64,000 nucleotides of DNA from CAVPJC01 sp963705155 (GTDB lineage: Bacteria; Chloroflexota; Anaerolineae; Anaerolineales; UBA4823). This document shows positions 26,929 through 36,043 of the stretch, piece by piece. The notes beneath the pieces were generated by a model, which was given only the letters and a program-made list of their open reading frames with translations, had not been told where the DNA came from and did not search any database. Position 1 is the first letter of the stretch, and each line of letters begins with the position of its first letter. The stretch spans positions 62,001 to 126,000 of the forward strand of contig CAVPJC010000019.1 of the NCBI GenBank assembly GCA_963705155.1, written 5' to 3'. Both the position numbers and the translations under genes were made by a program.

Positions 26929-28568
26929 GGGTTTACTCCAAATATCCATACGCCGCGGCTGGAAAAAAGTAGCGGAAACAGGCCGCTGGCGTTCAAGCGG
27001 CGCGGCGAAAGCACGCCGCCCCGCCCACCCAGGAAGATGTAGTCTATCCCGTTGGCGCGCAGCATCACCTGCAGGGCGGCGGGATCGCCGGCCAGGTCGA
27101 TGGCGCTCTGAACCTGCCGGTTGACGGCGGCGACGCGCTCCTGGTCATTATCCAGCCCGTAGAGCACCGGCGGAGGCAGGCTGCGCCGCCCGGTGACGGG
27201 CGTTACCCAATAGCCGCCGTCCTGACCCTGGTACATGCCGTAGCCCCAGGCCGCCGGGTTGATCAGCACAGTCGAATCTGCGGGTGTATTTTCCGCCAGC
27301 CAGCGCAAACCGTTGACATCCGCCTGGCGCGCCAGGAAGGTTACCGGGCGCAGAATGGGAAGAAGAGCGCGCCCGGCGCCCAGCATGGCTGCCAGCGCCA
27401 GCGCCGCCCAGGCTATGCGGTAGGCGGCGGGCAGCCAGGGCGGTATGCCCGTGTAACGCCCATCCAGCCAGCGCCTGCCCAGGCTGTAGAGATCGCCAGA
27501 CAGGAAACCACCGGCAGCGGCGAGCGGCATGAAGAGGCTGATGCCCACCGCCAGGCTGGAGATGAAGCCCCCGCCCGGCAGCCCCAACGGCTCCAGGTTG
27601 GCGATCAGGAACATCAGCCCGCTCCACAGCCCCAGGATGACGGGGAAGGCCCTGCGGCGGATGAGCCCCCAGGCAACGCCTGCGCCCGCCAGGTAGAGCG
27701 ACGGCACCCCCCAGGCGGTGATGAGAAAGCTCCAGGCAAAGCCTTCGAACGGCTGGCCGTGACCGCCGCGCCAGGCGCTGAGCTTGGGGATGAACAGCCC
27801 GGTGAAGGTTTCGGGCAGCCAGGGCAGCACCAGCAGCAGGCTGAGGGCGGCAGTCAGCGCCACGCTCATCAGGTAGGCGCGCAGCTCCGGCGTCCCGGCT
27901 GCAGGCGGCTGCTTTTGCCAGCGCTGCAGGACGCGGCGCAGGAGAAGGACGCCCGCCCGGACGGTGAAATCTGCCGCCAGCAGGCAGCCCAGGAAAGCCG
28001 CCGCCCGGTAATGCACCAGGAAAATCCCGGCGCAGGCCAGCGCTGCCAACGCCAGGCTGCGCCAGGCGCGGCGCAGGCCGCCCTCCGCCCAGCGCCTCCG
28101 TGTTTCCGTCACCAGCCAGAAGGCCGCCGGCAGGATCAGCAGCCCGGTGAGCTGGGTGTAGCGCCCCCAGCTGGTGTAGTAGGCGGGCATGGGGGTGAAC
28201 AGCCCGGCGATGATGGCGGCAAACAACCCGGCGTAGCGCTCGCCGCTGAGCTGCACGGTGAGCAGGTAGACCGGCAGGATCATCAGGGCGTTGAGCACCT
28301 GGCCGAAGAGCAGCATACCGGCCTGCAGATCCATCCCGCTCAGCCAGGTGAACACCGCCATCAGGCTGTGGTAGCCGGCGTGGTAGCGGGCGCTGTCGAT
28401 TTCCAGGTAGGGGGAGTACGAAGCCGGGAAGGCGCCCTGTTCCAGGATCAGGCGGGTGATCACGCCGTGGTGCACCAAATCGACCCACGGCGGGGCTGCC
28501 AGGTCGCGCACCATCAGAAGGCGGACGACTAAAGAGAAGAGGAAGATCAGCAGGAGGGAAGCCCTCAC
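26925..28568 (-). CDS. polytopic membrane protein, GT-C glycosyltransferase-like
   Basis: Intact, 547 residues, with about 12 membrane helices followed by a soluble C-terminal domain (NGLRWLAENTPADSTVLINP, then AAWGYGMYQGQDGGYWV). An acidic residue in the first outer loop (PPWVDLVHHGVITRLIL) and the overall layout resemble GT-C enzymes that use lipid-phosphate sugars. No family signature is decisive, and it may be one of the large uncharacterised families of this shape. The start is GTG at 28568, overlapping the stop of the preceding lipoprotein gene inside a C-rich repeat. It is strongly biased to G+C. Confidence 0.65.
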   Translation of the reverse strand: MRASLLLIFLFSLVVRLLMVRDLAAPPWVDLVHHGVITRLILEQGAFPASYSPYLEIDSARYHAGYHSLMAVFTWLSGMDLQAGMLLFGQVLNALMILPVYLLTVQLSGERYAGLFAAIIAGLFTPMPAYYTSWGRYTQLTGLLILPAAFWLVTETRRRWAEGGLRRAWRSLALAALACAGIFLVHYRAAAFLGCLLAADFTVRAGVLLLRRVLQRWQKQPPAAGTPELRAYLMSVALTAALSLLLVLPWLPETFTGLFIPKLSAWRGGHGQPFEGFAWSFLITAWGVPSLYLAGAGVAWGLIRRRAFPVILGLWSGLMFLIANLEPLGLPGGGFISSLAVGISLFMPLAAAGGFLSGDLYSLGRRWLDGRYTGIPPWLPAAYRIAWAALALAAMLGAGRALLPILRPVTFLARQADVNGLRWLAENTPADSTVLINPAAWGYGMYQGQDGGYWVTPVTGRRSLPPPVLYGLDNDQERVAAVNRQVQSAIDLAGDPAALQVMLRANGIDYIFLGGRGGVLSPRRLNASGLFPLLFSSRGVWIFGVNP

Positions 28569-28680
28569 CCCCGGCCCTCTCCCTCAGGGGGAGGGGAGAC
28601 CCGCACAACTCCCGAAAGGAGTTGTGCGCCCCCCTCCTTCGGGAGAGGGGGCGGCAGTTTTGCTGCCGGCGGGGTGAGGG
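28563..28680. repeat. C-rich dispersed repeat at a gene junction
   Basis: The plus strand shows CCCTCACCCCCGGCCCTCTC and later GGGGTGAGGG, with CCTCCTTCGGGAGAGGG between, so the element is an imperfect palindrome of about 115 bases. ACAACTCC/GGAGTTGT forms an inner hairpin (28604-28625). It provides the last 30 or so codons of the upstream gene and the GTG start of the GT-C-like gene. The same motif occurs in hsdR at 11815-11850. Confidence 0.65.
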
Positions 28681-29502
28681 ATTTTCTGGCGCGTGCCTGC
28701 CAAAAACCCAGGGCGCAGAGCAGCCCCGCCGCGGCCAATACGGCAGGACGCGACCAGGGCAACCCCGCCAGGGTGGTCCAGGTCATAACCACGGGCGGCA
28801 GGGACAGGCTCAAGCCCAGCGCCAGGGCCAGCCGGACGCCCGGGCCGGCAGAGGGGTAGGCCCGCCCCAGCAGCAGCCAGCCGGGCAAAAACAGGATCAG
28901 TCCCAGCGGCAATGCCAGCCAGGCCGAGCGCAGCAGGGCGGCGAAATCGAGCACCGCCGCCGCCGGGCCGTAATCGTAGGTGGTGGTGAATGCCAGGTCG
29001 GCGTCCAGGGGGGAGCCGTTCAGATAGGCGCTGCCGCCGGGGTACATGTCTTCGCTGCGGCCGCGCAGCCCCAGGTTGCCTGCGCTCTCCACCGTCAGGT
29101 AATAGGCCTGCCCGGGCGGGTCATCCAGCGGCTCAAAGCGCAGCTCCAGTGGGACGCCGGGAGCCAGCCGCGACCTGATCTCCAACGTGCGCAGCGGCGC
29201 CGTCTCGCCCGGAGCGTGGTACAGGTTGAAGCGCAGCGTGGCTGCATCGCCGGCTGCTGCCTTGCCGGGGCATCCAGCCACAGCGACACGCTGTTGAGCC
29301 GAGCCCGCCGGGAGATGAAGCTCTGCCCCGGCGTTTGCCCGGGAGCGGCGGCGGCGATGATCTCGCCGCTGTGCTCCATCGAGGTTTCGGGGTCGTTAAA
29401 ACGCAGGCAGCCTGCCAGGAGCAGCGCCAGCAGGCTGCCAGCCAGCAGGCGGCGAAGGGCTGCCGGCTTATTTCCCCAGGTTGGAGCGCAGGTAAGCTTC
29501 AA
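28565..29502 (-). CDS. membrane-anchored lipoprotein of unknown function (one frameshift)
   Basis: About 312 residues after repair. A signal with lipobox (LLALLLAGC) is followed by a region naming SMEHSGEIIAAAAPGQTPGQ. In the second frame come a beta-rich domain (FNLYHAPGETAPLRTLEIRS) and several membrane helices (LRSAWLALPLGLILFLPGW). The frame changes near 29260. No ATG is present: the best start is TTG at 29502, overlapping the end of prfB by 35 bases, so a start further inside is possible. The last 30 residues (KLPPPLPKEGGAQ) come from a dispersed repeat. It is co-directional and coupled with the GT-C-like gene. Confidence 0.6.
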
Positions 29503-30555
29503 TAAACCCGTCCAGGTCGCCGTTGAGCACCGCCTGGGTGTTGCCGGTCTCGTAATCGGTGCGGTGGTCTTTCACCATCTGGTAGGGGTGCAGCACGTAC
29601 GAGCGGATCTGGCTGCCCCATTCCACTTTCTGGAATTCGCCGCGCAGCCGGGCGATCTCCTCATCCTGCTGGGCCTGTTTGAGCTCGTACAGGCGCGAGC
29701 GCAGCACCTTCATGGCGTTTTCGCGGTTCTGGGTCTGCGAGCGCTCGTTCTGGCAGGTGACCACGATGCCGGTCGGCAGGTGGGTGAGGCGCACGGCGGT
29801 GGCGTTCTTCTGCACGTTTTGCCCGCCGGCGCTGGAGGAGCGGTAGACATCGATGCGCAGGTCATCCGGGCTGATGTCGATCTCCTCGTCGTCTTCGACC
29901 TGCGGCAGGACTTCCACCAGGGCGAAGGAGGTGTGCCGGCGGTGGGCCGAGTCGAAGGGCGACAGGCGCACCAGGCGGTGCACGCCCTTTTCGGGGTGCA
30001 GGTAGCCGTAGGCGTAGGCGCCGTCGATGGCGATGGTGACGCTCTTGGTGCCGGCTTCTTCGCCCTCGCTCAGATCGATGATGTCGGTGTTAAACGCGTG
30101 GCTCTCGGCCCAGCGCAGGTACATGCGCTGCAGCATCTCGGCCCAATCCTGCGAGTCGGTGCCGCCCGCCCCGGCGTGGATCGCCAGCAGGGCGTTGCCG
30201 CGGTCGTATTTGCCCGAGAACATGGCGTAGAATTCGCGCTGCGCCACCTGCTTTTCGAGGGCATCGGTTTCGCTCTCCAGGTCGGGGCGCAGGCTTTCAT
30301 CGTCCATCTGGGCCAGCTCGAGCGAATCGCTGATGCTGCTGGCGCAGCACCAGCCAGCTGTCCACCTCCTCGCGCAGGTTGGAAAGCTGCTTCATCACCC
30401 GCTGGGCGTTTTCGGGGTCCGACCACAGGTCGGCTGCTTCGGTTAGTTTTTGCAGTTCCTGGAGCTGTGATTCCTTGGTTGGTAAGTCAAAGACGCTCCA
30501 TGAGGTGGTGGAGTTTGTCTTGAGCTTCCTGTAAGCGATCCATCAAATCTTGCAT
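29468..30555 (-). CDS. prfB: peptide chain release factor 2 with programmed +1 frameshift
   Basis: RF2 recognises UGA and UAA stop codons. The anticodon tripeptide SPF is seen in RLVRLSPFDSAHRR. The hydrolysis motif GGQ is in YRSSSAGGQNVQKNATAVRL. The first 22 codons end at CTT TGA C, the classic autoregulatory frameshift site, after which the +1 frame gives LPTKESQLQELQKL. A second shift near 30340, before DSLELAQMDDESLRPD, is not programmed and is probably an assembly error. The ATG at 30555 has GGGAG upstream. The length of about 361 residues fits the family. Confidence 0.95.
30486..30492 (-). promoter_or_regulatory. prfB programmed frameshift site CTTTGAC
   Basis: On the minus strand CTT TGA C follows codon 21 of prfB. 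Slow decoding of the in-frame UGA by RF2 itself promotes a +1 slip, giving feedback control. The GGAGCGT immediately upstream (GGAG three bases before CTT) fits the internal Shine-Dalgarno-like stimulator. Confidence 0.9.
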
Positions 30556-30635
30556 GCGAAAATTTCTCCCATCACAAATTTCCCCCTATTGTACAACAAG
30601 CGGGGGCATTATGAGGAATTAGTGCGGGAAGTGGG

Positions 30636-31625
30636 CTACTGGGCGAAGGCGTTGGTCTTCATGAACTCGATGGTCTGGTCGAGGATCTCAAGCCCCTTGA
30701 CTTTAGCATCGCCAAAGCTGGTATCGGCATATTCGAAAGCATGATAGCCTTCCGCAAACCTTATGAGCGTGACCGGCGCTCCTTCATGTTTGGCAAGGTT
30801 GGTAAAACGGATCAGAGGTGTTTGATTGATAGCCGCATCGTTGCCACACATCACAATCAGAACGGGAAGGTCGGTTCGAATCAGTTTGATATCCGGCAGC
30901 TTGGGACCATAACAGCCATACTGCGCACAAATGGCATTGTTATCCTCCTTCATAAAATTATCCGGCGATGCAATGTAGCCGTAGTAAAACACGGCGAACT
31001 TTAGATACTCCCTGTTCTCCTGGTAGGCAAAAGAGCTGGCTAGATAAGCATGGGATGAACTCCCAAATATACCCAAACGATTACCATCGATGCCGAGTTC
31101 AGCGCTGTTTTGTTGAATATGTTTCACTACGGCCTCTGTATCATTTGGGTAAAGAGTATCATAGGCGACTGCAATCAAACCGTTGGATGCGATCAACCGG
31201 CTCCAGTTCTCAAAATAATTAGATGTTCTGCTCCAACTAAATCCTTCTAGCGGGGGAGCATTGAGTGGGAAGGCATTGGCTATCAGGACAGCCGGGAGCA
31301 ATGTGTCCGCCTTTCGATCGGGCGGATAGTAGATATCCATCGCCAGCGTTTCTGCAGGCTCACTGATTGTGCGGTAATAAACTGTTTGGATCGTAACTTG
31401 ATACATTTCAGGTGTGTCGTAAATTAAGAGATTTACATACGGTGCGCGCGTCGGTTCCGGTGTCATTGTCGGAGGTGGCAGGGTTGCGGTGGGCACGACC
31501 GGTGTAAAGGTTGGGGGCAATTGGGTTGCGGTAGGCGGTACGGGGGTGTTATTCTGACTACATGCTGGCAGCAGGCTGATGATCAGGGCGCAAACGAGGA
31601 GTGGGAAGACCCAATTGTTGCGCAT
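30636..31625 (-). CDS. alpha/beta-hydrolase lipoprotein (dienelactone-hydrolase-like)
   Basis: Intact, 329 residues. A lipobox (ISLLPAC) is followed by a Pro/Thr-rich linker of about 40 residues (PVPPTATQLPPTFTPVVPT) typical of Chloroflexota lipoproteins. The catalytic domain has the nucleophile elbow FGSSSHAYLASSF, an acid-like loop (VMCGNDAAINQT) and the final His in AEGYHAFEYADTSF. The elbow GSSSH departs from the usual GxSxG, so activity should be treated as probable only. Likely substrate: small esters outside the membrane. It stands alone, with a long gap upstream. Confidence 0.75.
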   Translation of the reverse strand: MRNNWVFPLLVCALIISLLPACSQNNTPVPPTATQLPPTFTPVVPTATLPPPTMTPEPTRAPYVNLLIYDTPEMYQVTIQTVYYRTISEPAETLAMDIYYPPDRKADTLLPAVLIANAFPLNAPPLEGFSWSRTSNYFENWSRLIASNGLIAVAYDTLYPNDTEAVVKHIQQNSAELGIDGNRLGIFGSSSHAYLASSFAYQENREYLKFAVFYYGYIASPDNFMKEDNNAICAQYGCYGPKLPDIKLIRTDLPVLIVMCGNDAAINQTPLIRFTNLAKHEGAPVTLIRFAEGYHAFEYADTSFGDAKVKGLEILDQTIEFMKTNAFAQ

Positions 31626-31945
31626 CTTTTCCTCCTTTTTCAGACAAGCGTTTCATGCGAAACAGGCCATTCAGTCTGGGGTTTTTCTCATAAAGCAATT
31701 GCTATGAGAAAAACTTCACAATACCCCCTTAGTTCATTGTACATCCACTTTTACTCATCCGACATTAAAATAAACTGACTGGGTAAACAGATGCTGGATA
31801 ATCTAATGGGCGGTGTTGACGCGGAACGCCTTGGCGACTACTGGGTGAAACCAAAACTACCTGAATTGCAGGCTAACCCACGCGAGACTACTCCCAGGCA
31901 ATAGTTTGCTGGCAGGGTCAAAAGCATATGGACAATGAATCGTGC
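31626..31945. other. 320-base gap between the hydrolase and HEPN genes
   Basis: Apart from the hairpin at 31681-31714 there is no supported gene. Short frames lack ribosome sites. Confidence 0.5.
31681..31714. terminator. AT-rich hairpin downstream of the HEPN/MNT pair
   Basis: GTTTTTCTCATA (31681-31692) pairs perfectly with TATGAGAAAAAC (31703-31714). The arms give A/T runs on both strands. It is about 230 bases after the HEPN gene stop and could end that transcript, or act just upstream of the hydrolase gene. Confidence 0.5.
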
Positions 31946-32323
31946 TTATGTGTTCAAATGGGTCAGAGCTGCTTGAAGGAATTCTTTGGCCTGGTTGATC
32001 AACTCACGGGCGTCCTGGTCAACGATCAGCACATCGACGCCATAATCACCCTCGATGCGTTGATCAAAGGCGTCGAGCAGCCAACGATGATACCTGGCAT
32101 CAAACAGACCGGTTTTGATGAAATACTCGCCGAACGCGCCATGCACGCCCCCGTGTTTGCTGAAGCGAAAATCCTTCTCGTTAAGCAGCGCCTCCGCAGT
32201 ATAAAACATTGCATAATATGCTCGCCCGGTGGAAAATTCACCCAGGCCATTTTCAAGTAGAGTTACAGCCGCCTCAATTGCCCGGGAAGCCTTCTCCAAC
32301 AGCCGTTTCGAGCTTTCTTTCAT
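31946..32323 (-). CDS. HEPN-domain protein, partner of MNT nucleotidyltransferase
   Basis: Intact, 125 residues, all helical. GRAYYAMFYTAEALLNEKDF and FSKHGGVHGAFGEYFIKTG are signatures of HEPN proteins paired with MNT. The protein begins four bases before the end of the nucleotidyltransferase gene (ATGA overlap), the standard order for HEPN/MNT toxin-antitoxin loci. The R-x4-6-H RNase motif is not clearly present, so the protein may act as a substrate-binding partner and not as an RNase toxin. Confidence 0.85.
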   Translation of the reverse strand: MKESSKRLLEKASRAIEAAVTLLENGLGEFSTGRAYYAMFYTAEALLNEKDFRFSKHGGVHGAFGEYFIKTGLFDARYHRWLLDAFDQRIEGDYGVDVLIVDQDARELINQAKEFLQAALTHLNT

Positions 32324-32649
32324 GCCGTTATGGCTTCCTCACGGACGTTCCGCAGGAGGGGAGTGTCGCCCATTTTCCAGTCAATCTCTCGAACAAAGGT
32401 CCGGCTGATGGTGATGCTATATTTCAGTGACAGGCGGCTGATCGTTTCACCGGTATGCTTGATTTCAGATGTGTACCTGTCCATGTCCCTCAAGACGATC
32501 AGCACATCAAGATCCGACTCTGGATCCTGCTCCTGGCGCGCATAGGAGCCAAACAGGTAAATCCCACATAACCGGTCTGCGTATAATCGTGTCAGCTCTT
32601 CCTTGAGCTCAGCCAGTAACACATTGAGCATTTGGGATTCCATTGCCAA
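32320..32649 (-). CDS. MNT-type minimal nucleotidyltransferase
   Basis: Intact, 109 residues. The pol-beta-like active site reads IYLFGSYARQEQDPESDLDV, giving the GSxxR and DxD residues. In MNT/HEPN pairs the enzyme can adenylylate or neutralise the HEPN partner. The ATG is at 32649, with a second ATG at 32643 equally possible. Its gene overlaps the HEPN gene by four bases, which supports joint control. Confidence 0.85.
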   Translation of the reverse strand: MAMESQMLNVLLAELKEELTRLYADRLCGIYLFGSYARQEQDPESDLDVLIVLRDMDRYTSEIKHTGETISRLSLKYSITISRTFVREIDWKMGDTPLLRNVREEAITA

Positions 32650-32807
32650 CTCCTCAACTCATTATACTTGAAAAGATTGCTGCAACGGCCAGCGCAAAGT
32701 GGCAAGCATTTGGAATACCTGTCAGGTTTGTTTTCATTTAATCTTGAAGGCGAACAATTCATTTTCGGATTTCGTCGCTGGAGACAGGCAGCCACCTCGC
32801 TGGGCGG
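32650..32807. other. upstream region of the HEPN/MNT operon
   Basis: The minus strand contains TATAAT (32665-32660 region, read as ATTATA on the plus strand), near the MNT start, a possible -10. I see no gene here. Confidence 0.35.
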
Positions 32808-33044
32808 TTGAATATCCATGTCGAAATCTCCGACCTTGCCGCCGCCAGCGCCTACATTAAGAGCCATCCAGACCAGTACGGTCTCGGTCTCGCGCAGCTG
32901 ACGAGCGCGTGTACAAGCCATCCGTATTCAGACGGTAAGATTTGTGCAAAGCCGGATGTATATTTTTACTGGGGTTATTTAGAATTATCCCGCGTCGTCC
33001 ACAAGGCATTTGGCGAGGCGTTGGCGGAGCAGTTGAGCAAGTAA
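32808..33044 (+). CDS. small hypothetical protein
   Basis: Open frame of 78 residues starting with TTG, ending PDVYFYWGYLELSRVVHKAF and GEALAEQLSK. The last third looks like real protein; the first part is less convincing. There is no ribosome site and I recognise no family. It could be the 3' remnant of a larger gene, since it ends just before the stop of the convergent serine hydrolase gene. Confidence 0.25.
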   Translation: MNIHVEISDLAAASAYIKSHPDQYGLGLAQLTSACTSHPYSDGKICAKPDVYFYWGYLELSRVVHKAFGEALAEQLSK

Positions 33045-33066
33045 ACGTTAATTGTGCTGGACGGCG

Positions 33067-35071
33067 TCACCAGATCAACACCGCCGTGACGAGCAGCAGC
33101 GCGATCACCACCGTCAGCAGGGCGCGCCCCACCGGAGACCAGCGTCGCGCCTGCCGCGCCTGCCAGGTGCCCACCCCGGCGGCGGCAGCCAGGGCGAAGA
33201 TGGCAAACGGCAGCAACACAAACACCTGCACATACCAGGGCATGGTGGGCTTGTACGCGGGCAGGTGGCCGTAGACCAGCGCCGGGAACTGGGACCAAAT
33301 TATCCCGGGCTCGGGCAAGGTGCCGCCCCGGTACATGACAGCCAGCAGCGCGGTGCCGAGCAGTGAGAGGATGCCCAGCAGCGCCGCCAGCCACACCAGC
33401 AAGCCGGTCAGCCAGCCTCGGGGTTGGTCGGTGGTTGCGGGAGCCGCGCCTCTTCCGGCGGAAGAACGCCATCCCCCCGATCACCGGTAGGGCCAGCACC
33501 GTTCCAAGGAAGAACACCAGGCTTACCCCGCTGAGGCTGCGTAAGAACCAGTAATATATCGGGTTGAGCTTCTGGAGCGGGATATTGCGGTAGGTGGGCG
33601 GGTCTGCCGCCAGGTTGAGCGCTTCGCCATTGGATAAGAAGAACAGCCCTGACCCAAAACCGTAGATCTGCTCGCCATCCAGGGTCAGGTAGTCCCCCGG
33701 CATCTCCAGGACCATGATCTGGGTGATGTTGTTGAGAGTACGCACGCCGTAGATCCCGGTGTATTGGCGCCACTCAGCCCGTTGCGCAGCGCTGGGTGTG
33801 GGCGCCAGGGTCTGGATCCTGGCGCGCAACGCCGAATCCGAAAGCACACCCGCTCTCTGCTCGTTGCGCACGGCGGCAGGCGGTGTGATGCTGGCGCGTT
33901 GGGCATACATCACCGGGTCGAGGGCGATGATGTCGTCCAAAATCTGCTGTTCCAGCGTGAACACCAGGTTATGGCTGCTTGAGTTGGTCAGGGTAACGAT
34001 GCCCAGCTTAAGCTCGGGGTACCAAATCATATTGGAGAGGAAGCCGAACCCCCCTCCGCCATGCGCCAGCATGCGCGCATTATGGTTTCTGAATACGCCG
34101 ATTCCCAGACCGTAATCCTCGGCGACCGAGGCAGGGAACTGCGGCGTATACATCGTCTGGAGCAGTTCCTCCGAGATCAATTGCTGGCCTTGCACCACCC
34201 CGCCGTTGAGGTGGAACTGCAGGTAACGCGCCATGTCGGCGGCGGTGGTATAGACGCCGCCGCTCGCCATCATCGCCACCAGCGGCGGCTCGGCGACGAG
34301 GATGTCGTGGCCCATGGCCCGGTCAGGCAGTGTGGCGATGACGTCGATGTCAAAGGTGCTGTGAGCCATACCCAGGGGTGCAAAAATCTTCTCATGGGCG
34401 TACTGTGCGAAGGGTTTACCCGCCCGCACCTGAAGGATATAGGCTGCCAGGTCGATGCCCAGGTTGGAGTAGGCATACCTTTGCCCCACCGGGAACTTGA
34501 GCCAGGTGTCCTGTATGCTGGCTATATGGGTTTCGAAGGTGCTGGGGGCGAGCACGTAGTTGTTGCCGACCGGCGCTTCGTGGGTAAAGCCGGCCGTGTG
34601 GCTGAGCAGGTTGCGAAGGTTGATCTTGTCTGCCGCATCCGCCTCAAAGATCGAGTTCACCCGAAAACCGGGTAAGTAGCTGGAAAGGGGCGTGTCCAGG
34701 TCGAGCAGGCCATCTTGCACTGCCAGCAGCACGGTCACCGCGGTGAATGACTTGGACATGGACTGGATGCTGAAGGCAGTATCGACCGTGACCGGGATAC
34801 GGCGGTCGGCGCCGGTATAGCCGAAGCCTTCCAGCCACAGCACGTTGTGGTCGTCCACGACGGCGATCGCCAGCCCGGGGACATGCTCCTGGTGCATGGC
34901 GGTTTGGATATGGGCGTGGTATTTTTCGATGACAGGGGTGATATCGGGCGTCTCGCCGGTGGGCGCGCCTGCGCTTCGAATGGCGGCATGCCCCGGCGCG
35001 ATCAGGCGGCTGGCGAGGATGGCAGCCATTAGCACAGTACACAACTTCCGCAGCAGGAAACGTGATTTCAT
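33067..35071 (-). CDS. beta-lactamase-like serine hydrolase with C-terminal membrane domain (one frameshift)
   Basis: Class C beta-lactamase/penicillin-binding-protein-like enzyme, about 667 residues. A signal peptide (LCTVLMAAILASRLIAPG) is followed by the nucleophile motif SMSK (AFSIQSMSKSFTAVTVLL), the YSN motif (GQRYAYSNLGIDL) and the third motif HGG (RMLAHGGGGFGFLSN). After about residue 500 a tail begins with a membrane helix (GVSLVFFLGTVLALPVIGGM). In the second frame come three more helices, including PWYVQVFVLLPFAIFALAAA. The break is near 33400. The ATG at 35071 has AAGGA upstream and a good promoter. Likely a D-amino-acid peptidase or esterase facing outward, not necessarily a resistance enzyme. 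Confidence 0.82.
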
Positions 35072-35109
35072 GGTGGATTCCTTCAGGAGTTTGATGGTCA
35101 CTCACTTCT

Positions 35110-35138
35110 ACTATACAACCTGATCACAGTTTTATCAA
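35110..35138 (-). promoter_or_regulatory. sigma-A-type promoter of the serine hydrolase gene
   Basis: On the minus strand TTGATA (35138-35133), a 17-base spacer and TATAGT (35115-35110) lie about 40 bases before the ATG. The rest of the gap up to 35395 shows no gene. Confidence 0.7.
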
Positions 35139-35395
35139 CACCCTTAGCGCCAACAGGCTCATCTCCTGTTTTCCATGTGTGAGTTTCACGTGGTTATATT
35201 AGAGATACTGCCCCTCCAGAGTGAATAGACCCTCAACAAATGAGATTATGGATATCATCCTGGCGAATATCTGCTAATATTAAAGTACATTGGACAGGTA
35301 AATTTATTTCAAAGTTGCAGCATATGCACTATCGGGCGGCGTTGATGGTTCGTGGACTCTGTGCACAATGGAGCATAAGTAGAGGGAGGTGCCCA

Positions 35396-35981
35396 ATGGC
35401 ACGGAAGCTTTATGCAGTAGGGGTAGTGATTCTCGGCTGGTTCGTTGCGAATTTGCTGGGCGTTGCAGCCATCGGAGCGTTAAGTCGCATCCCGTACCTG
35501 ACATCCATTCCTGGAATGCTGGTGTCATCTGTGATCATCGGTCTCCCGATCGGTTTTACTCAATGGATCGCGCTTCGCCGTGTTGCCCCGGTCTCAATTT
35601 TTATGGGTCTTCACTATTTCCGTTGGTCTGGTCTCGGGATTGGTGGTCATTCCAATAATTGGCAGAATTTGGGGATTTCTTGATGATGAGTTTGTTCTTT
35701 CATTGACGGCAGGCTTCACTACCATCGGCTTACTCGTTGGATTGGCTCAGTGGTTATTCCTGCGGGGTCAATTCACCAGATCATTGGTTTGGCCGTTGAG
35801 CAGTGCGGTCGGACTCGGTCTGGGAAGCGGTCTGGTTTTAGCATCCAACCTGATCTATCGATCCGGAATGATTTCCATCATTCTCGCAGCCTTTGTGTAT
35901 GCTGCTGCGACTGGATGGGTCATTTCCTGGTTGCCAGCCTGGCGCAGAAAGACTGAGATTAATCCGGTCAACGCCGCCTGA
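35396..35981 (+). CDS. small polytopic membrane protein (one frameshift)
   Basis: About 195 residues after repair. Hydrophobic segments are visible: LYAVGVVILGWFVANLLGVA, LVSSVIIGLPIGFTQWIALR, VGLVSGLVVIPIIGRIWGF, GLLVGLAQWLFLRGQF and MISIILAAFVYAAATGWVIS. The motif GFTQWIALR/GLAQWLFLR appears twice, showing an internal duplication. The ATG at 35396 has GGGAGG upstream. The indel is near 35605. No family is recognised. Confidence 0.65.
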
Positions 35982-36043
35982 CAAACACATGAACCCGGCG
36001 CCTGCCGGTGAATAAGGTTAAGCATAGATCCAGGAGGGCCAAA

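Noticed and set aside
27759..28532. A 257-codon plus-strand frame inside the GT-C-like gene
   Set aside because: Antisense shadow rich in Gln, Gly and Ala with no ribosome site or family motif.
28622..30523. A 633-codon open frame on the plus strand opposite prfB and the lipoprotein gene
   Set aside because: It is antisense to clearly recognised genes, has low-complexity Gly/Ala/Arg/Gln composition and arises from the high G+C third positions.
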